Notes: a model not told the origin generated them from the letters alone. A stretch of 62,483 nucleotides of DNA from Shimia aestuarii (GCF_022814865.1 NZ_JAKVRD010000022.1:1-62483), one strand, 5' to 3'; shown: positions 16,204-25,406, counted from the stretch's first letter. A program made the numbers and translations.

Positions 16204-16806
16204 ATGAAAGCGGAGCAGTCAAAGGCGAATGCAAAGACGTCGCACGCAGCGCCAAGCGCTGCGAAGCGCCGCATTCTCGACGCGGCTGCGCGGCTCTTCC
16301 GACAACATGGGTTTGCCCGCTGCACGGTGCGAGAACTGGCTGAAGAGGTGGGGATTCTGTCGGGGAGCCTATTTCACCACTTCCGGAGCAAAGACGAGAT
16401 CCTCTTTGCTGTCATGGAAGAGGTCATCCTCGAGATGGATCGTGCGTTGGAAGAAGGCTTGGGGCGTGCTGAGACCTCCGAGGCGCGTATCCGCGCACTC
16501 GTTCATAATCAGTTGCACTTTACCCATGGCCCGCGCGCCGATGCGACGGCGGTGCTCGTGCATGAATGGAACGCGCTTTCGCCTGAGGGGCAGGCGGATC
16601 TTCTGAAGCGCCGGGATCGCTACTTCGCGCGCTGGCACGCAGTTTTTATTGAGGCCAAGGTCGAGGGCCTTGTCGATGTCGAGCCGACCGTGCTGCGTCA
16701 GTTGCTGCATGGCGCGGTTGTCTGGACCGCCTACTGGTATGATCCGAATGGAGCGATGAGCCTCGAAGAGCTCGAAGAATCCGCGTTGTCGCTCGTGCTC
16801 AAGTAA
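16204..16806 (+). CDS. TetR-family transcriptional regulator
   Basis: A 200-residue regulator. After a polar N-terminal arm the TetR helix-turn-helix reads RRILDAAARLFRQHGF followed by VRELAEEVGILSGSLFHHF. The rest is a helical ligand/dimer domain with HGAVVWTAYWY, a pattern common in TetR proteins that sense acyl-CoA. The ATG at 16204 has GGAG 8 nt upstream and is preferred over an in-frame ATG at 16153 inside the preceding gene. Cotranscription with the acyl-CoA dehydrogenase and the palindrome at 14941-14958 suggest it represses both divergent units. The inducer is unknown. Confidence 0.88.
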   Translation: MKAEQSKANAKTSHAAPSAAKRRILDAAARLFRQHGFARCTVRELAEEVGILSGSLFHHFRSKDEILFAVMEEVILEMDRALEEGLGRAETSEARIRALVHNQLHFTHGPRADATAVLVHEWNALSPEGQADLLKRRDRYFARWHAVFIEAKVEGLVDVEPTVLRQLLHGAVVWTAYWYDPNGAMSLEELEESALSLVLK

Positions 16807-16836
16807 ACAGCAATCATGAGGGTGGGTGGATGTTTT

Positions 16837-16886
16837 TGAGAATCGTTCGCATTTAGCTTGACAGTTGCGAGTGATTTGCATTTACA
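16837..16886 (+). promoter_or_regulatory. sitABCD promoter with two Mur/Fur-like boxes
   Basis: Two imperfect 7-1-7 inverted repeats, TGAGAATCGTTCGCA at 16837-16851 and TGCGAGTGATTTGCA at 16866-16880, start 29 bp apart. A -35 TTGACA lies at 16858-16863, and 17 bp later TTTACA at 16881-16886 is a fair -10. The second box fills the spacer exactly. This fits manganese-dependent repression by a Mur (Fur-family) regulator, known for sit genes of alphaproteobacteria. The regulator itself is not in the window. Confidence 0.6.
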
Positions 16887-16928
16887 GTGCGCAAAGATCG
16901 TCTATATTTCGACTGAAAGGAAACGCGC

Positions 16929-17831
16929 ATGTCTCAATCTCTCTTAAAGGCAGCCACGCTCGCTGCTGCTCTGACAGCCACGGCTGGCATTGCAGTTGCG
17001 GAAGACAAGATGAAGGTGGTTACGACCTTCACGGTACTCGCTGATATGGCCGCCAACGTGGCGGGCGATGCGGCGGAGGTGGTCTCGATCACCAAGCCAG
17101 GCGCCGAAATCCACGGCTATGAGCCGACACCGCGCGACATCGTGCGCGCCTATGATGCAGACCTGATCCTGTGGAACGGGATGAACCTCGAGCTCTGGTT
17201 CGAACAGTTCCTTGCAAACCTTGGTGATATTCCCTCTGCGACGCTGAGCGACGGGGTCGACCCAATTCCGATCGCCGAAGGCTCTTACGAGGGCAAACCC
17301 AACCCACACGCTTGGATGGGGCTCGACAATGCGCTGATCTATGTCGACAACATCGCGACTGCATTCGCAGAGCAGGATCCGCAGAACGCGGAGCTCTACC
17401 AAGCCAATGCCAAAGCCTACAAAGACAAGATCCGCGCCACGATCGAACCGCTTCGCGAATCTGTCAGCGCCATCCCCGACCAGCAACGCTGGCTTGTCAC
17501 CTGTGAAGGCGCGTTCAGCTATCTGGCGCGAGACTTCGGTATGAAAGAGCTCTATCTCTGGCCGATGAACGCCGATCAGGTCGGTACGCCGCAACAGGTG
17601 CGCGCGGTGATCGACGGGGTGCGCAGCAACGAGATCCCGGTGGTCTTTTGCGAAAGCACGGTCAACACGGCCCCGGCCAAGCAGGTCGCGCGCGAGACGG
17701 GTGTCGCCTATGGGGGTGAGCTCTATGTCGATAGCCTGAGCGAGGCCGACGGCCCTGTGCCAACCTATCTGGACCTTCTGACCGTCACTTCGCGCACAGT
17801 CTCGGATGGGCTTGCGGCGGCCATGAACTAA
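16929..17831 (+). CDS. sitA: Manganese ABC transporter substrate-binding protein (SitA)
   Basis: A 300-residue periplasmic metal-binding protein of cluster A-I. The signal peptide is at about residues 1-24 (SLLKAATLAAALTATAG, ending AVAED). The four metal ligands expected for the PsaA/SitA type are seen as H62 (EIHGYEP), H127 (NPHAWMG), E193 (CEGAFSY) and D268 (YVDSLSEADGP). There is no His-rich loop, and the third ligand is Glu rather than His, which favours manganese (or iron) over zinc. It is the first gene of sitABCD. Two Mur/Fur-like boxes lie in the promoter and a hairpin follows the stop. Confidence 0.9.
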   Translation: MSQSLLKAATLAAALTATAGIAVAEDKMKVVTTFTVLADMAANVAGDAAEVVSITKPGAEIHGYEPTPRDIVRAYDADLILWNGMNLELWFEQFLANLGDIPSATLSDGVDPIPIAEGSYEGKPNPHAWMGLDNALIYVDNIATAFAEQDPQNAELYQANAKAYKDKIRATIEPLRESVSAIPDQQRWLVTCEGAFSYLARDFGMKELYLWPMNADQVGTPQQVRAVIDGVRSNEIPVVFCESTVNTAPAKQVARETGVAYGGELYVDSLSEADGPVPTYLDLLTVTSRTVSDGLAAAMN

Positions 17832-17837
17832 ATCTCC

Positions 17838-17875
17838 TGCGCGGCACCGGTACCATAATGAAACGGCGCCGCGCA
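17838..17875 (+). other. Intercistronic hairpin between sitA and sitB
   Basis: TGCGCGGC at 17838-17845 pairs perfectly with GCCGCGCA at 17868-17875, with a few more pairs after one mismatch, and no T-run follows. Such hairpins after a binding-protein gene often shield its 3' end and raise its expression above the membrane components. A partial attenuator is the alternative. Confidence 0.5.
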
Positions 17876-17897
17876 CATACGAAGACAGGACGACCAA

Positions 17898-18818
17898 ATG
17901 CTAGACGCCAAGACCGCTTCCGTTGAGCCGATGGAGGACAGCACCCACGCGGCAGGGATATCCGCTCGTGACGTGACGGTGACCTATCGCAACGGCCACA
18001 CCGCCATGTGGAACGCAAGCTTTGAAATCCCGCGTGGCACGGTCACGGCGCTTGTTGGGGTGAACGGGTCCGGGAAATCTACGCTCTTCAAGGCAATCAT
18101 GGGTTTTGTGCCTGCCGCAAAAGGCGATATCCGCATCCTCGGCATGAGCGTCCGTGACGCGCTGCGCAAGAACCTTGTTGCCTATGTGCCGCAAGCCGAA
18201 GAGGTCGACTGGGCCTTTCCGGTGTTGGTGGAAGATGTGGTGATGATGGGGCGCTATGGGCATATGGGTTTTCTGCGCCGTCCGAGCGCGAAAGACCATG
18301 CAATGGTCGATCAGGCCTTGGGGCGGGTCAATATGCAGGATTTCCGCCACCGCCAGATCGGCGAGTTGTCCGGTGGCCAACGTAAGCGCGTCTTCCTTGC
18401 CCGTGCGCTCGCGCAGGACGGGCAAGTAATTCTGCTTGATGAGCCGTTTACAGGCGTGGATGTGAAAACAGAAGATCAGATCGTTGCGCTTCTGCGCGAG
18501 CTGCGCGACGAAGGTCGTGTCATGCTGGTTTCGACCCACAACCTCGGCTCCGTGCCTGAGTTCTGTGATCGGACGGTCTTCGTCAAAGGCACAGTGTTGC
18601 GCTATGGTCCGACGGAAACCACCTTCACACGCGAAAATCTTGAGGAAGCCTTCGGCGGCGTCCTGCGTCACTTCACCCTTGGCGGCACGGACTTGCACGA
18701 GGATGAAGACGCGCGCTCGGTCACAATCCTGACCGATGACGAACGCCCCTTCGTCCAATATGGCGACAAGACCCGGACTCAGGAAGACGGCCCGACCGAG
18801 CCGGAGGGCGGCGCATGA
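17898..18818 (+). CDS. sitB: Manganese ABC transporter ATP-binding protein (SitB)
   Basis: A 306-residue ABC ATPase. Walker A is [10 protein letters not shown], the Q-loop region is [11 protein letters not shown], the signature is [15 protein letters not shown], Walker B is [12 protein letters not shown] and the H-loop is STHNLGS. The PQAEEVDW segment is typical of the metal-transporter (ZnuC/SitB/MntB) group. An acidic tail of about 50 residues after the ATPase core ([17 protein letters not shown]) is longer than usual. It powers uptake through the two permeases SitC and SitD. The stop overlaps the sitC start by 4 bp (ATGA). Confidence 0.9.
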   Translation: MLDAKTASVEPMEDSTHAAGISARDVTVTYRNGHTAMWNASFEIPRGTVTALVGVNGSGKSTLFKAIMGFVPAAKGDIRILGMSVRDALRKNLVAYVPQAEEVDWAFPVLVEDVVMMGRYGHMGFLRRPSAKDHAMVDQALGRVNMQDFRHRQIGELSGGQRKRVFLARALAQDGQVILLDEPFTGVDVKTEDQIVALLRELRDEGRVMLVSTHNLGSVPEFCDRTVFVKGTVLRYGPTETTFTRENLEEAFGGVLRHFTLGGTDLHEDEDARSVTILTDDERPFVQYGDKTRTQEDGPTEPEGGA

Positions 18819-19696
18819 TTGACCTCATGCTCGAGCCGTTTTCCTACGGCTACATGACCAACGCCATGTGGGTCTCTGCCCTTGTCGGCGGGGTTTGTGC
18901 CTTCTTGTCGGCCTATCTCATGCTCAAGGGCTGGTCCTTGATCGGCGACGCTCTCTCGCATTCCGTCGTGCCAGGGGTGGCCGGGGCCTATATGCTCGGA
19001 CTTCCCTTCGCACTCGGCGCGTTTATCGCGGGCGGTTTGGCCGCTGGGGCTATGTTGTTTCTCACGGAGCGCTCGGGCCTCAAGGTTGACGTGATCATCG
19101 GGCTGATCTTCACGTCCTTTTTTGGCCTTGGTCTCTTCATTGTCTCCATCAACCCAATGTCGATCTCAATTCAGACGATCACTATGGGCAATATCCTGGC
19201 CATCACTCCAGAAGATACCCTGCAGCTCGCGGTGATCGGGTTTGTCTCCCTCGCTGTGCTTTTGGCCAAATGGAAAGACCTCATGGTGACGTTCTTTGAT
19301 GAAAGCCATGCGCGCGCGATTGGCTTACGTCCGGGGCTGCTCAAGGCCATATTTTTTATTCTCTTGTCGGCCTGCGTCGTTGCGGCAATGCAAACGGTCG
19401 GCGCTTTTCTCGTGATTGCGATGGTCGTCACACCGGGCGCGACCGCCTATCTCTTCTGTGACCGCTTCCCGCGCTTGATCGTCCTGTCGGTCTTGATCGG
19501 CACCCTGACAAGCTTCTTCGGCGCCTATATCAGTTACTTCCTCGATGGCGCGACAGGGGGCATTATTGTCACCTTGCAGACGCTGATCTTCCTTGCGTCC
19601 TTCGTCTTCGCTCCCAAGCACGGTCTCCTTGCCGCGCGACGCAAGGCCGAACAGGCGCTACGCAGTGGACCGAACACCACTCAGGAGGCATCGTGA
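18815..19696 (+). CDS. sitC: Manganese ABC transporter permease (SitC)
   Basis: A 293-residue inner-membrane protein of the ABC-3 (ZnuB/MntB) family, with about eight hydrophobic helices. The family-typical [20 protein letters not shown] is near the N terminus, [11 protein letters not shown] forms the cytoplasmic coupling loop, and [18 protein letters not shown] follows. It forms half of the transmembrane channel together with SitD, which is a paralogue encoded immediately downstream. Overlaps with both neighbours indicate tight coupling within the operon. Confidence 0.9.
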   Translation: MIDLMLEPFSYGYMTNAMWVSALVGGVCAFLSAYLMLKGWSLIGDALSHSVVPGVAGAYMLGLPFALGAFIAGGLAAGAMLFLTERSGLKVDVIIGLIFTSFFGLGLFIVSINPMSISIQTITMGNILAITPEDTLQLAVIGFVSLAVLLAKWKDLMVTFFDESHARAIGLRPGLLKAIFFILLSACVVAAMQTVGAFLVIAMVVTPGATAYLFCDRFPRLIVLSVLIGTLTSFFGAYISYFLDGATGGIIVTLQTLIFLASFVFAPKHGLLAARRKAEQALRSGPNTTQEAS

Positions 19697-20559
19697 TGGA
19701 ATACGATCTCGCCATGGCGCTCATGCCGTTCAAATTTCCCTTTATGCAGAACGCTTTCCTGATCTCGATGATCGTGGCGATCCCAACGGCGCTCCTGTCC
19801 TGCTTCCTCGTCCTCAAGGGCTGGGCACTGATGGGCGACGCAGTGAGCCACGCGGTCCTGCCGGGCATCGTCCTTGCCTATATACTTGGTATTCCGCTCA
19901 TTGTTGGCGCCTTTGCCGCCGGAATGTTCACCGCGGTCGCGACCGGTTACCTCGCGGGCAATAGCCGGATCAAACAGGATACCGTGATGGGCGTCGTCTT
20001 TTCCGGCATGTTCGGGATCGGCATCGTTCTGTTCGTCTCGGTCGAAACCAATGCGCATCTCGATCATATCCTCTTTGGCAATATGCTAGGTGTCGGATCG
20101 GGCGATCTCTGGACCGCCGGGCTGATCTCGCTCGCGGTCGGCCTTATCCTGGTGGTGAAGTGGAAGGACTGGCTCCTGCATAGCTTCGACCCGGCTCAGG
20201 CACAGGCCTCCGGTCTCTGGGTCCATTGGTTGCACTACGGCATGCTTGCTGCGCTGTCCCTAACCATTGTCGCGACTCTCTCCGCGGTCGGACTTATCCT
20301 CGCCATCGGTCTCCTGATCGCGCCCGGCGCGATTGCCTTCCTGCTCGTGCGCAAGTTCTCGACCATGCTCTGGGTGGCAGTCGTGGTCTGTATGTCCTCG
20401 ATGCTCGCAGGCACGTATCTGAGTTTCTTCCTCGATAGCGCACCGGCACCGACCATTGTTTTGATTCTTACTGTGCTCTTCATCATCGCCTTCATGCGCC
20501 GCCAAGTGCTCACGCGGCGCACCACGCGACAGGGAACCGAGACGCCCCAAGAGGGCTAA
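19696..20559 (+). CDS. sitD: Manganese ABC transporter permease (SitD)
   Basis: A 287-residue paralogue of SitC. Corresponding segments are ALMGDAVSHAVLPGIVLAYI near the N terminus, the coupling loop AQAQASGLWVHWLHYGML and LILAIGLLIAPGAIAFLL. The ATG at 19696 overlaps the sitC stop as TGATG and has AGGAGG 7 nt upstream; an in-frame GTG three bases earlier is possible but too close to the ribosome site. Having two different permeases is typical of Sit systems, while Znu and Mnt systems usually use one duplicated subunit. It is the last gene of the operon. Confidence 0.9.
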   Translation: MEYDLAMALMPFKFPFMQNAFLISMIVAIPTALLSCFLVLKGWALMGDAVSHAVLPGIVLAYILGIPLIVGAFAAGMFTAVATGYLAGNSRIKQDTVMGVVFSGMFGIGIVLFVSVETNAHLDHILFGNMLGVGSGDLWTAGLISLAVGLILVVKWKDWLLHSFDPAQAQASGLWVHWLHYGMLAALSLTIVATLSAVGLILAIGLLIAPGAIAFLLVRKFSTMLWVAVVVCMSSMLAGTYLSFFLDSAPAPTIVLILTVLFIIAFMRRQVLTRRTTRQGTETPQEG

Positions 20560-20633
20560 GCGCGACGCTACGGCCGCTGGCATGGGGTTGTGGGATCGGG
20601 TAAACACGAGGGGTTCAAACGCCGGGAGACACG

Positions 20634-22829
20634 ATGCATATGCAGGCCCCTTTGCCCCTGACCCGTGATCTCGTGTTGATTGGCGGAGGCCACACCCACG
20701 CGCTCGTTGCGCGCATGTGGGGTATGAAACCGCTTCCCGGCACCCGTGTGACGATCATCAACCCCGGCCCGACCGCGCCCTATTCTGGCATGTTGCCGGG
20801 CCATATCGCGGGACACTACAGCCGTCAGGAACTCGATATCGATCTGGTGCAGCTTGCCCGCTTTGCTGGGGCTCGCCTGATCCTTGGTGCGGCGACGGCG
20901 ATCGATCCTGTTAAGAATCTCATACATGTCGAGGGCCGGGGCGAGATCGCCTATGACGTGGCCTCGATCGATGTTGGCATCCACGCCGAGATGGCGAGCT
21001 TGCCGGGTTTTGCAAACCACGCCACAGGGGCCAAGCCGCTCGATCAATACGCGACGCGCTGGCAGGCCTTCCTTGCCCAAGCGGTGGCGGGCGACGTGGC
21101 CCCGGAGGTCGCCGTGATCGGAGGCGGCGTCGCAGGAATGGAACTCGCGCTTGCTATGTCGCATGCGCTGCGACAAGATCTTGGTGAGGCGCGCGTTTCT
21201 GTCGTCGAAGCCAGCACCGAAATCGCCGGAAAGAACCGGCCCGCTGCCGCGCTTTTGACCAAAGCCGCCGAAAAGGCGGGTATCGCGCTGCATACCAATG
21301 CCGAAGTATCCCGGATTGGGCCGAAGACCGTCTCGCTGGCCGATGGTACAGAGATCGCGAGCCGATTTACCGTTGGCGCGGCAGGGGCTTTCGCGCACGG
21401 CTGGCTCTCCGAAAGCCCTTTGCCCCTGACTGCGGATGGCTTTGTACTGGTCGAGCCGTCCTTGCGTGTGGAAGGTTGTGATGGCCTCTTTGCGACCGGC
21501 GATTGCGCCCATATGAGGCACGCGCCACGCCCCAAGGCCGGGGTCTTTGCAGTGCGCGCTGCGCCTGTTCTGCGCGACAACCTCGTGGCGGCGCTTTCGG
21601 GTGGGACGTTGAAGCCCTTCAAGCCGCAAAAGGACTATCTCAAATTGATCTCGCTTGGCGGCAAGAAAGCCCTTGCCGAAAAATGGGGGCGGACGATCTC
21701 TGGCCCTGGCCTCTGGGGTTGGAAGAATCGCATCGACCAGAAATTCATGGAGCAGTTCCGCAGCCTGCCAAAGATGAAACCACCTGCGCTTCCCGCCCCC
21801 GTGACTCTCGGCGTGGCAGAAGAATTGCAGGGAACAGGAAAACCCCTCTGTGCGGGATGTGGCGCGAAGGTTGCACCGGGCGCTCTGAGCGCTGCCTTGG
21901 AACAGGTCACACAAACGAGTCGCACGGATGTGCTTTCCGGCCCCGGCGATGATGCGGCGATCCTGTCGATAGGAGGAAAGCGCCAAGTCTTGACAACAGA
22001 TCACTTGCGCGCCTTTACCGAGGATACTGGCCTCTTTGCACGTATCGCGGCGCTACACGCGCTGGGCGATATCTGGGCGATGGGCGCCAAGCCGCAGGCC
22101 GCGCTCCTCTCTATCACCTTGCCGCGTATGTCCGAGCCGCTACAAAGCCGAACCATGGCCGAGATCATGCGCGCCGCGCAGGAGGTGCTTGGTCGTGAAG
22201 GGGCCGAGATCGTCGGTGGTCACTCGACCATGGGGGCCGAGATGACCCTCGGATTGACCCTGACCGGTCTTTGTAACCGCGACCCGATCACCAATGCAGG
22301 CGCGCGTCCCGGAGATGTTCTTCTCCTGACCCGCCCCCTCGGCAGTGGCGTGCTGTTGGCGGCCGAGATGCAGGGCGAAGCGGACGGGAGCGATATCGCC
22401 TCACTTCTCGACATCTTGGCTACCCCCCAAGCCGACGCCGCGGCGTGTTTGGCCGAGGCGCACGCAATGACTGACGTAACTGGGTTTGGCCTTGCAGGGC
22501 ATCTTCTCGCGATGTGCCGCGCCTCTGGGGTACGCGCGAGCGTGGGTCTTGATGATCTACCGATTTACGAAGGGGCGCTGGACCTTGCGGAAGAGGGGCA
22601 CCGCTCCTCTATCTATGATGCCAATCTCGCCGCCGCACCGGTGATCAACGCGCATGACGCCCGCGCAGTCTTTCTGCATGATCCTCAAACCGCTGGCGGC
22701 CTGCTCGCGGCCCTTGCGCCCGAGGTGGCCGAAAGGGCATTGGCGTCTCTACAGGCCGCAGGTCATTCTGCCGCGATCATCGGGACCATCGACGAAGGCG
22801 CGCCCGAAATCATCTGCCGTGAGACGTGA
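20634..22829 (+). CDS. selD: Selenide, water dikinase fused to an N-terminal FAD/NAD(P) oxidoreductase
   Basis: A 731-residue fusion. Residues about 10-370 are a pyridine nucleotide-disulfide oxidoreductase-like (NDH-2-like) domain with DLVLIGGGHTHALVARMWG, a second dinucleotide fold VAVIGGGVAGMELALAM and the FAD motif DGLFATGDCAHM. Residues about 400-731 are selenophosphate synthetase with the active-site AGCGAK (Cys409, Lys412), GPGDDAAIL, TTDHLRAFTED and MTDVTGFGLAGHL. SelD makes selenophosphate from selenide and ATP; the oxidoreductase half may supply reduced selenium, which is inference. Cys occupies the catalytic position, so the enzyme is not itself a selenoprotein. It converges on mnmH with a 20-bp 3' overlap, tying the product to tRNA selenouridine. 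Confidence 0.92.
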   Translation: MHMQAPLPLTRDLVLIGGGHTHALVARMWGMKPLPGTRVTIINPGPTAPYSGMLPGHIAGHYSRQELDIDLVQLARFAGARLILGAATAIDPVKNLIHVEGRGEIAYDVASIDVGIHAEMASLPGFANHATGAKPLDQYATRWQAFLAQAVAGDVAPEVAVIGGGVAGMELALAMSHALRQDLGEARVSVVEASTEIAGKNRPAAALLTKAAEKAGIALHTNAEVSRIGPKTVSLADGTEIASRFTVGAAGAFAHGWLSESPLPLTADGFVLVEPSLRVEGCDGLFATGDCAHMRHAPRPKAGVFAVRAAPVLRDNLVAALSGGTLKPFKPQKDYLKLISLGGKKALAEKWGRTISGPGLWGWKNRIDQKFMEQFRSLPKMKPPALPAPVTLGVAEELQGTGKPLCAGCGAKVAPGALSAALEQVTQTSRTDVLSGPGDDAAILSIGGKRQVLTTDHLRAFTEDTGLFARIAALHALGDIWAMGAKPQAALLSITLPRMSEPLQSRTMAEIMRAAQEVLGREGAEIVGGHSTMGAEMTLGLTLTGLCNRDPITNAGARPGDVLLLTRPLGSGVLLAAEMQGEADGSDIASLLDILATPQADAAACLAEAHAMTDVTGFGLAGHLLAMCRASGVRASVGLDDLPIYEGALDLAEEGHRSSIYDANLAAAPVINAHDARAVFLHDPQTAGGLLAALAPEVAERALASLQAAGHSAAIIGTIDEGAPEIICRET

Positions 22830-23850
22830 TAATGCGCGCTGCCGTCTTGGAAAGCTCGGCCTCCGAAAGGCTCTCAAGTGCGATCGTCTCAGAAGGTTCT
22901 TGCCGTGAGATGCGCGCATACCTCGGGTCATAATGCGCCTCAATAAGCTGTTGCGCCAGTGACGCGAAAGCGCCCGCCTTGGCGAGCGCACGCCACGCAT
23001 CAACCTGCTCATGCCCATGATACCGCACCAGCATCCCAAGCACAGCGTCGAGCTTTTCGTGATCCTCGATCATATCCGGGTAGGCATTCAGCAAATGCGC
23101 TGCCCGTGCTGTGACCGGCGCGGCAAGAGCGATCGACCGCGCTTCGGTCATCGGCTTCCAAAGGCTCGGCGGCAGGATGAGACGCCCGATCTTTGAGCTT
23201 TCCGCCTCGACGTAGACCGGCTTCGATGGATCGAGACCGGCAAGCGTCATGGCAAGATGGCTTTCAAAGGATTTTTGAGACGGCTGTGTTTTCCCCATCG
23301 GGCCGAAAAGCGACCCACGATGCTCTGCCATTGCCTCAAGATCAAGAACCTGGCCGCCTTGCTCTGCAATATGGCCCAAGAGGCGCGTCTTCGCCGTTCC
23401 CGTGCCGCCATCAATGAGGACAACCTCATGCGGGAGCGGATCGTCATAAAGCGCGCGCACGACGAGGCGGCGATAGCTTTTGTAGCCACCTTCCAACACA
23501 TCCGCGCGCCAACCGACCTGTTGCAGGATCGAGGTGAAAGACCCCGACCGCTGACCGCCGCGCCAGCAATAGACCAAGGGCCGCCAGCCGCCCGAACGAT
23601 CCGCGAGCGGCCCCTGTAAATGCGCCGCCGCGTTGCGCGCGACAAGCGCCGCGCCAATCTTGCGGGCAAGGAACCGATCCTCTTGCACATAGATCGTGCC
23701 AACCTTCGCGCGTTCTTCGTTGGAAAGAACCGGCAGGCTGATCGCGCCCGGTACGTGGTCCTCTGCAAACTCTGCGGGCGAGCGCACATCTATGATGTCC
23801 TCAAAAGGCAGGGCGGTGAGGTCGGAGAGAGAGGCGATCTTGACGGGCAT
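22810..23850 (-). CDS. mnmH: tRNA 2-selenouridine synthase (MnmH/SelU)
   Basis: A 346-residue protein with an N-terminal rhodanese domain (IIDVRSPAEFAEDHVPGA, catalytic Cys95 in VYCWRGGQRS) and a C-terminal P-loop domain (IDGGTGTAKTRLLG, about 146-159). MnmH replaces the sulfur of 2-thiouridine at tRNA wobble position 34 with selenium, using selenophosphate from SelD through a geranylated intermediate. Both domains look complete. It is convergent with and overlaps selD by 20 bp. No selA, selB or tRNA-Sec is present here, so selenium use visible in the window is for tRNA modification only. Confidence 0.93.
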   Translation of the reverse strand: MPVKIASLSDLTALPFEDIIDVRSPAEFAEDHVPGAISLPVLSNEERAKVGTIYVQEDRFLARKIGAALVARNAAAHLQGPLADRSGGWRPLVYCWRGGQRSGSFTSILQQVGWRADVLEGGYKSYRRLVVRALYDDPLPHEVVLIDGGTGTAKTRLLGHIAEQGGQVLDLEAMAEHRGSLFGPMGKTQPSQKSFESHLAMTLAGLDPSKPVYVEAESSKIGRLILPPSLWKPMTEARSIALAAPVTARAAHLLNAYPDMIEDHEKLDAVLGMLVRYHGHEQVDAWRALAKAGAFASLAQQLIEAHYDPRYARISRQEPSETIALESLSEAELSKTAARIITSHGR

Positions 23851-23914
23851 GGAAACCAGGTGAGGACAGAGTGTCCCCCGTCCTAGCGCGATTTCCCACG
23901 TCGCACCAGACGCG

Positions 23915-25243
23915 TTACCCTTGGAGCGCGTCGGGCGCGATCGCCGTTTTCAACGCATCGACAATCAGCCCGATATGCGCCTCTTCCATGATAAAGGGCG
24001 GCGCGAGGAGGATGTGGTTGCCCCGTTTGCCATCAAGCGTGCCCCCCATCGGATAACAGATCAGCCCCGCGTCGAACGTCCGCGCCTTGATCCCATCTTG
24101 GATCTTTAGGTTTGGATCAAAGGGTTCTTTGCTGTCGCGATCTTCTACGAGCTCGATTCCGATGAAGAGCCCGCGCCCGCGAATGTCCCCCACATGAGGA
24201 TGATCCTCAAAAGCGTCGTCAAGGGCTGTGCGGAGTTTTTCGCCCATCGGGGCCACGCGCTCGGCGACGCCCTGATCAACAAGACGGTTCAACACGGCCA
24301 GCCCCGCCGCCGCCGCAGTGGGGTGCCCTAGGTAGGTGTGGCCATGCTGGAAAAAACCGCTGCCGTCGCGAATGCAATCATAGATTTCGCCGGTGCAGAG
24401 CATCGCACCAATCGCCTGATACCCCGCGCCAAGCCCCTTCGCGATGGCGCAGATATCGGGCGCAACGTCGTCCTGTTCACAGGCAAAGAGCGTCCCAGTG
24501 CGCCCCATCCCACACATCACCTCGTCAAGGATCAGAAGGATGCCATAGCGGTCGCAAATCTCACGGATACGCTTGAAATACCCCGGGGCAGGGGGCACTG
24601 CGCCCGCCGTCGCACCGACCACCGGCTCGGCGACGAAGGCGAGGACATTTTCCGCGCCTAGTTCCTCGAGCTTTGCTTCAAGTTCGTTGGCGACCCGTAG
24701 CCCATAGGCCTCGAGGCTCTCGCCCGGCTCTTGTCCGCGATAGGCAAAGCAGGGGGCGATGTGATGTGTTTCCATGAGGAGGGGCGCAAAGGGTTCGCGC
24801 CGCCATGCATTGCCACCGGTCGCAAGCGCGCCGAGCGTGTTGCCGTGATAGCTTTGTCGCCGCGCGATGATATGACGGCGGTTCGGTTCGCCCTTCTCGA
24901 GCATGTATTGCCGGGCGAGTTTAAGGGCGCTTTCCATCGCCTCCGATCCGCCAGAGACGAGATACACCCGTTCTAGCCCCTCCGGCGCATTCTCGATGAG
25001 CTTATCCGCAAGTGCCTCTGCCGGAGCCGAGGTAAAGAAACTTGTATGGGCAAATGCCACTTGGTCGACCTGTCCCTTGATGGCGGCGATCACCTCAGCG
25101 TCGGAATGTCCAAGGCAAGAGACCGCCGCGCCGCCGGACCCGTCGAAATAGGCTTTGCCGGTCGTGTCGTAGAGAAATGGACCCTCACCATGCGAAACGA
25201 CGGGCGGATGTTTGTGGCAGTGACGGGGAAAAATGTGGCTCAT
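23915..25243 (-). CDS. Class III PLP-dependent aminotransferase
   Basis: A 442-residue fold-type I aminotransferase of class III. Features are GKAYFDGSGGAAVSCLGH, the cofactor-binding VSGGSEAMESALKLAR, RRQSYHGNTLGALA, LILDEVMCGMGRTGT and the PLP lysine in ICAIAKGLGAGYQ. This group covers omega-amino acid:pyruvate, GABA and taurine transaminases; the substrate cannot be fixed here. It is divergent from an RpiR regulator that heads a TAXI-TRAP transporter operon, so it probably deaminates the compound that transporter imports. The start is at the N-terminal MSHIFPRHCHKHPP, typical of this subgroup. Confidence 0.88.
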   Translation of the reverse strand: MSHIFPRHCHKHPPVVSHGEGPFLYDTTGKAYFDGSGGAAVSCLGHSDAEVIAAIKGQVDQVAFAHTSFFTSAPAEALADKLIENAPEGLERVYLVSGGSEAMESALKLARQYMLEKGEPNRRHIIARRQSYHGNTLGALATGGNAWRREPFAPLLMETHHIAPCFAYRGQEPGESLEAYGLRVANELEAKLEELGAENVLAFVAEPVVGATAGAVPPAPGYFKRIREICDRYGILLILDEVMCGMGRTGTLFACEQDDVAPDICAIAKGLGAGYQAIGAMLCTGEIYDCIRDGSGFFQHGHTYLGHPTAAAAGLAVLNRLVDQGVAERVAPMGEKLRTALDDAFEDHPHVGDIRGRGLFIGIELVEDRDSKEPFDPNLKIQDGIKARTFDAGLICYPMGGTLDGKRGNHILLAPPFIMEEAHIGLIVDALKTAIAPDALQG

Positions 25244-25406
25244 GTCTCAAAAACCTTGTTGAGCTTGGGGGGCGGAGCAGGATTTGCGTAACAAGCAATA
25301 CCGAGGAAAATCTGGGCAACCCGTTGAAAAAACAGGTCTCTTTCTTCAGGATAGGTGAGGCGATCTGCGGCTGCCAGCATGGCGCGCGAACTCCGTTTGC
25401 TCACGT

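Noticed and set aside
20568..22004. 478-residue antisense frame within selD
   Set aside because: No motif or ribosome site; the plus strand carries two full dinucleotide folds and SelD motifs.
20634..22829. SelD as a selenoprotein with in-frame TGA
   Set aside because: The frame is uninterrupted and the active-site position is Cys409.
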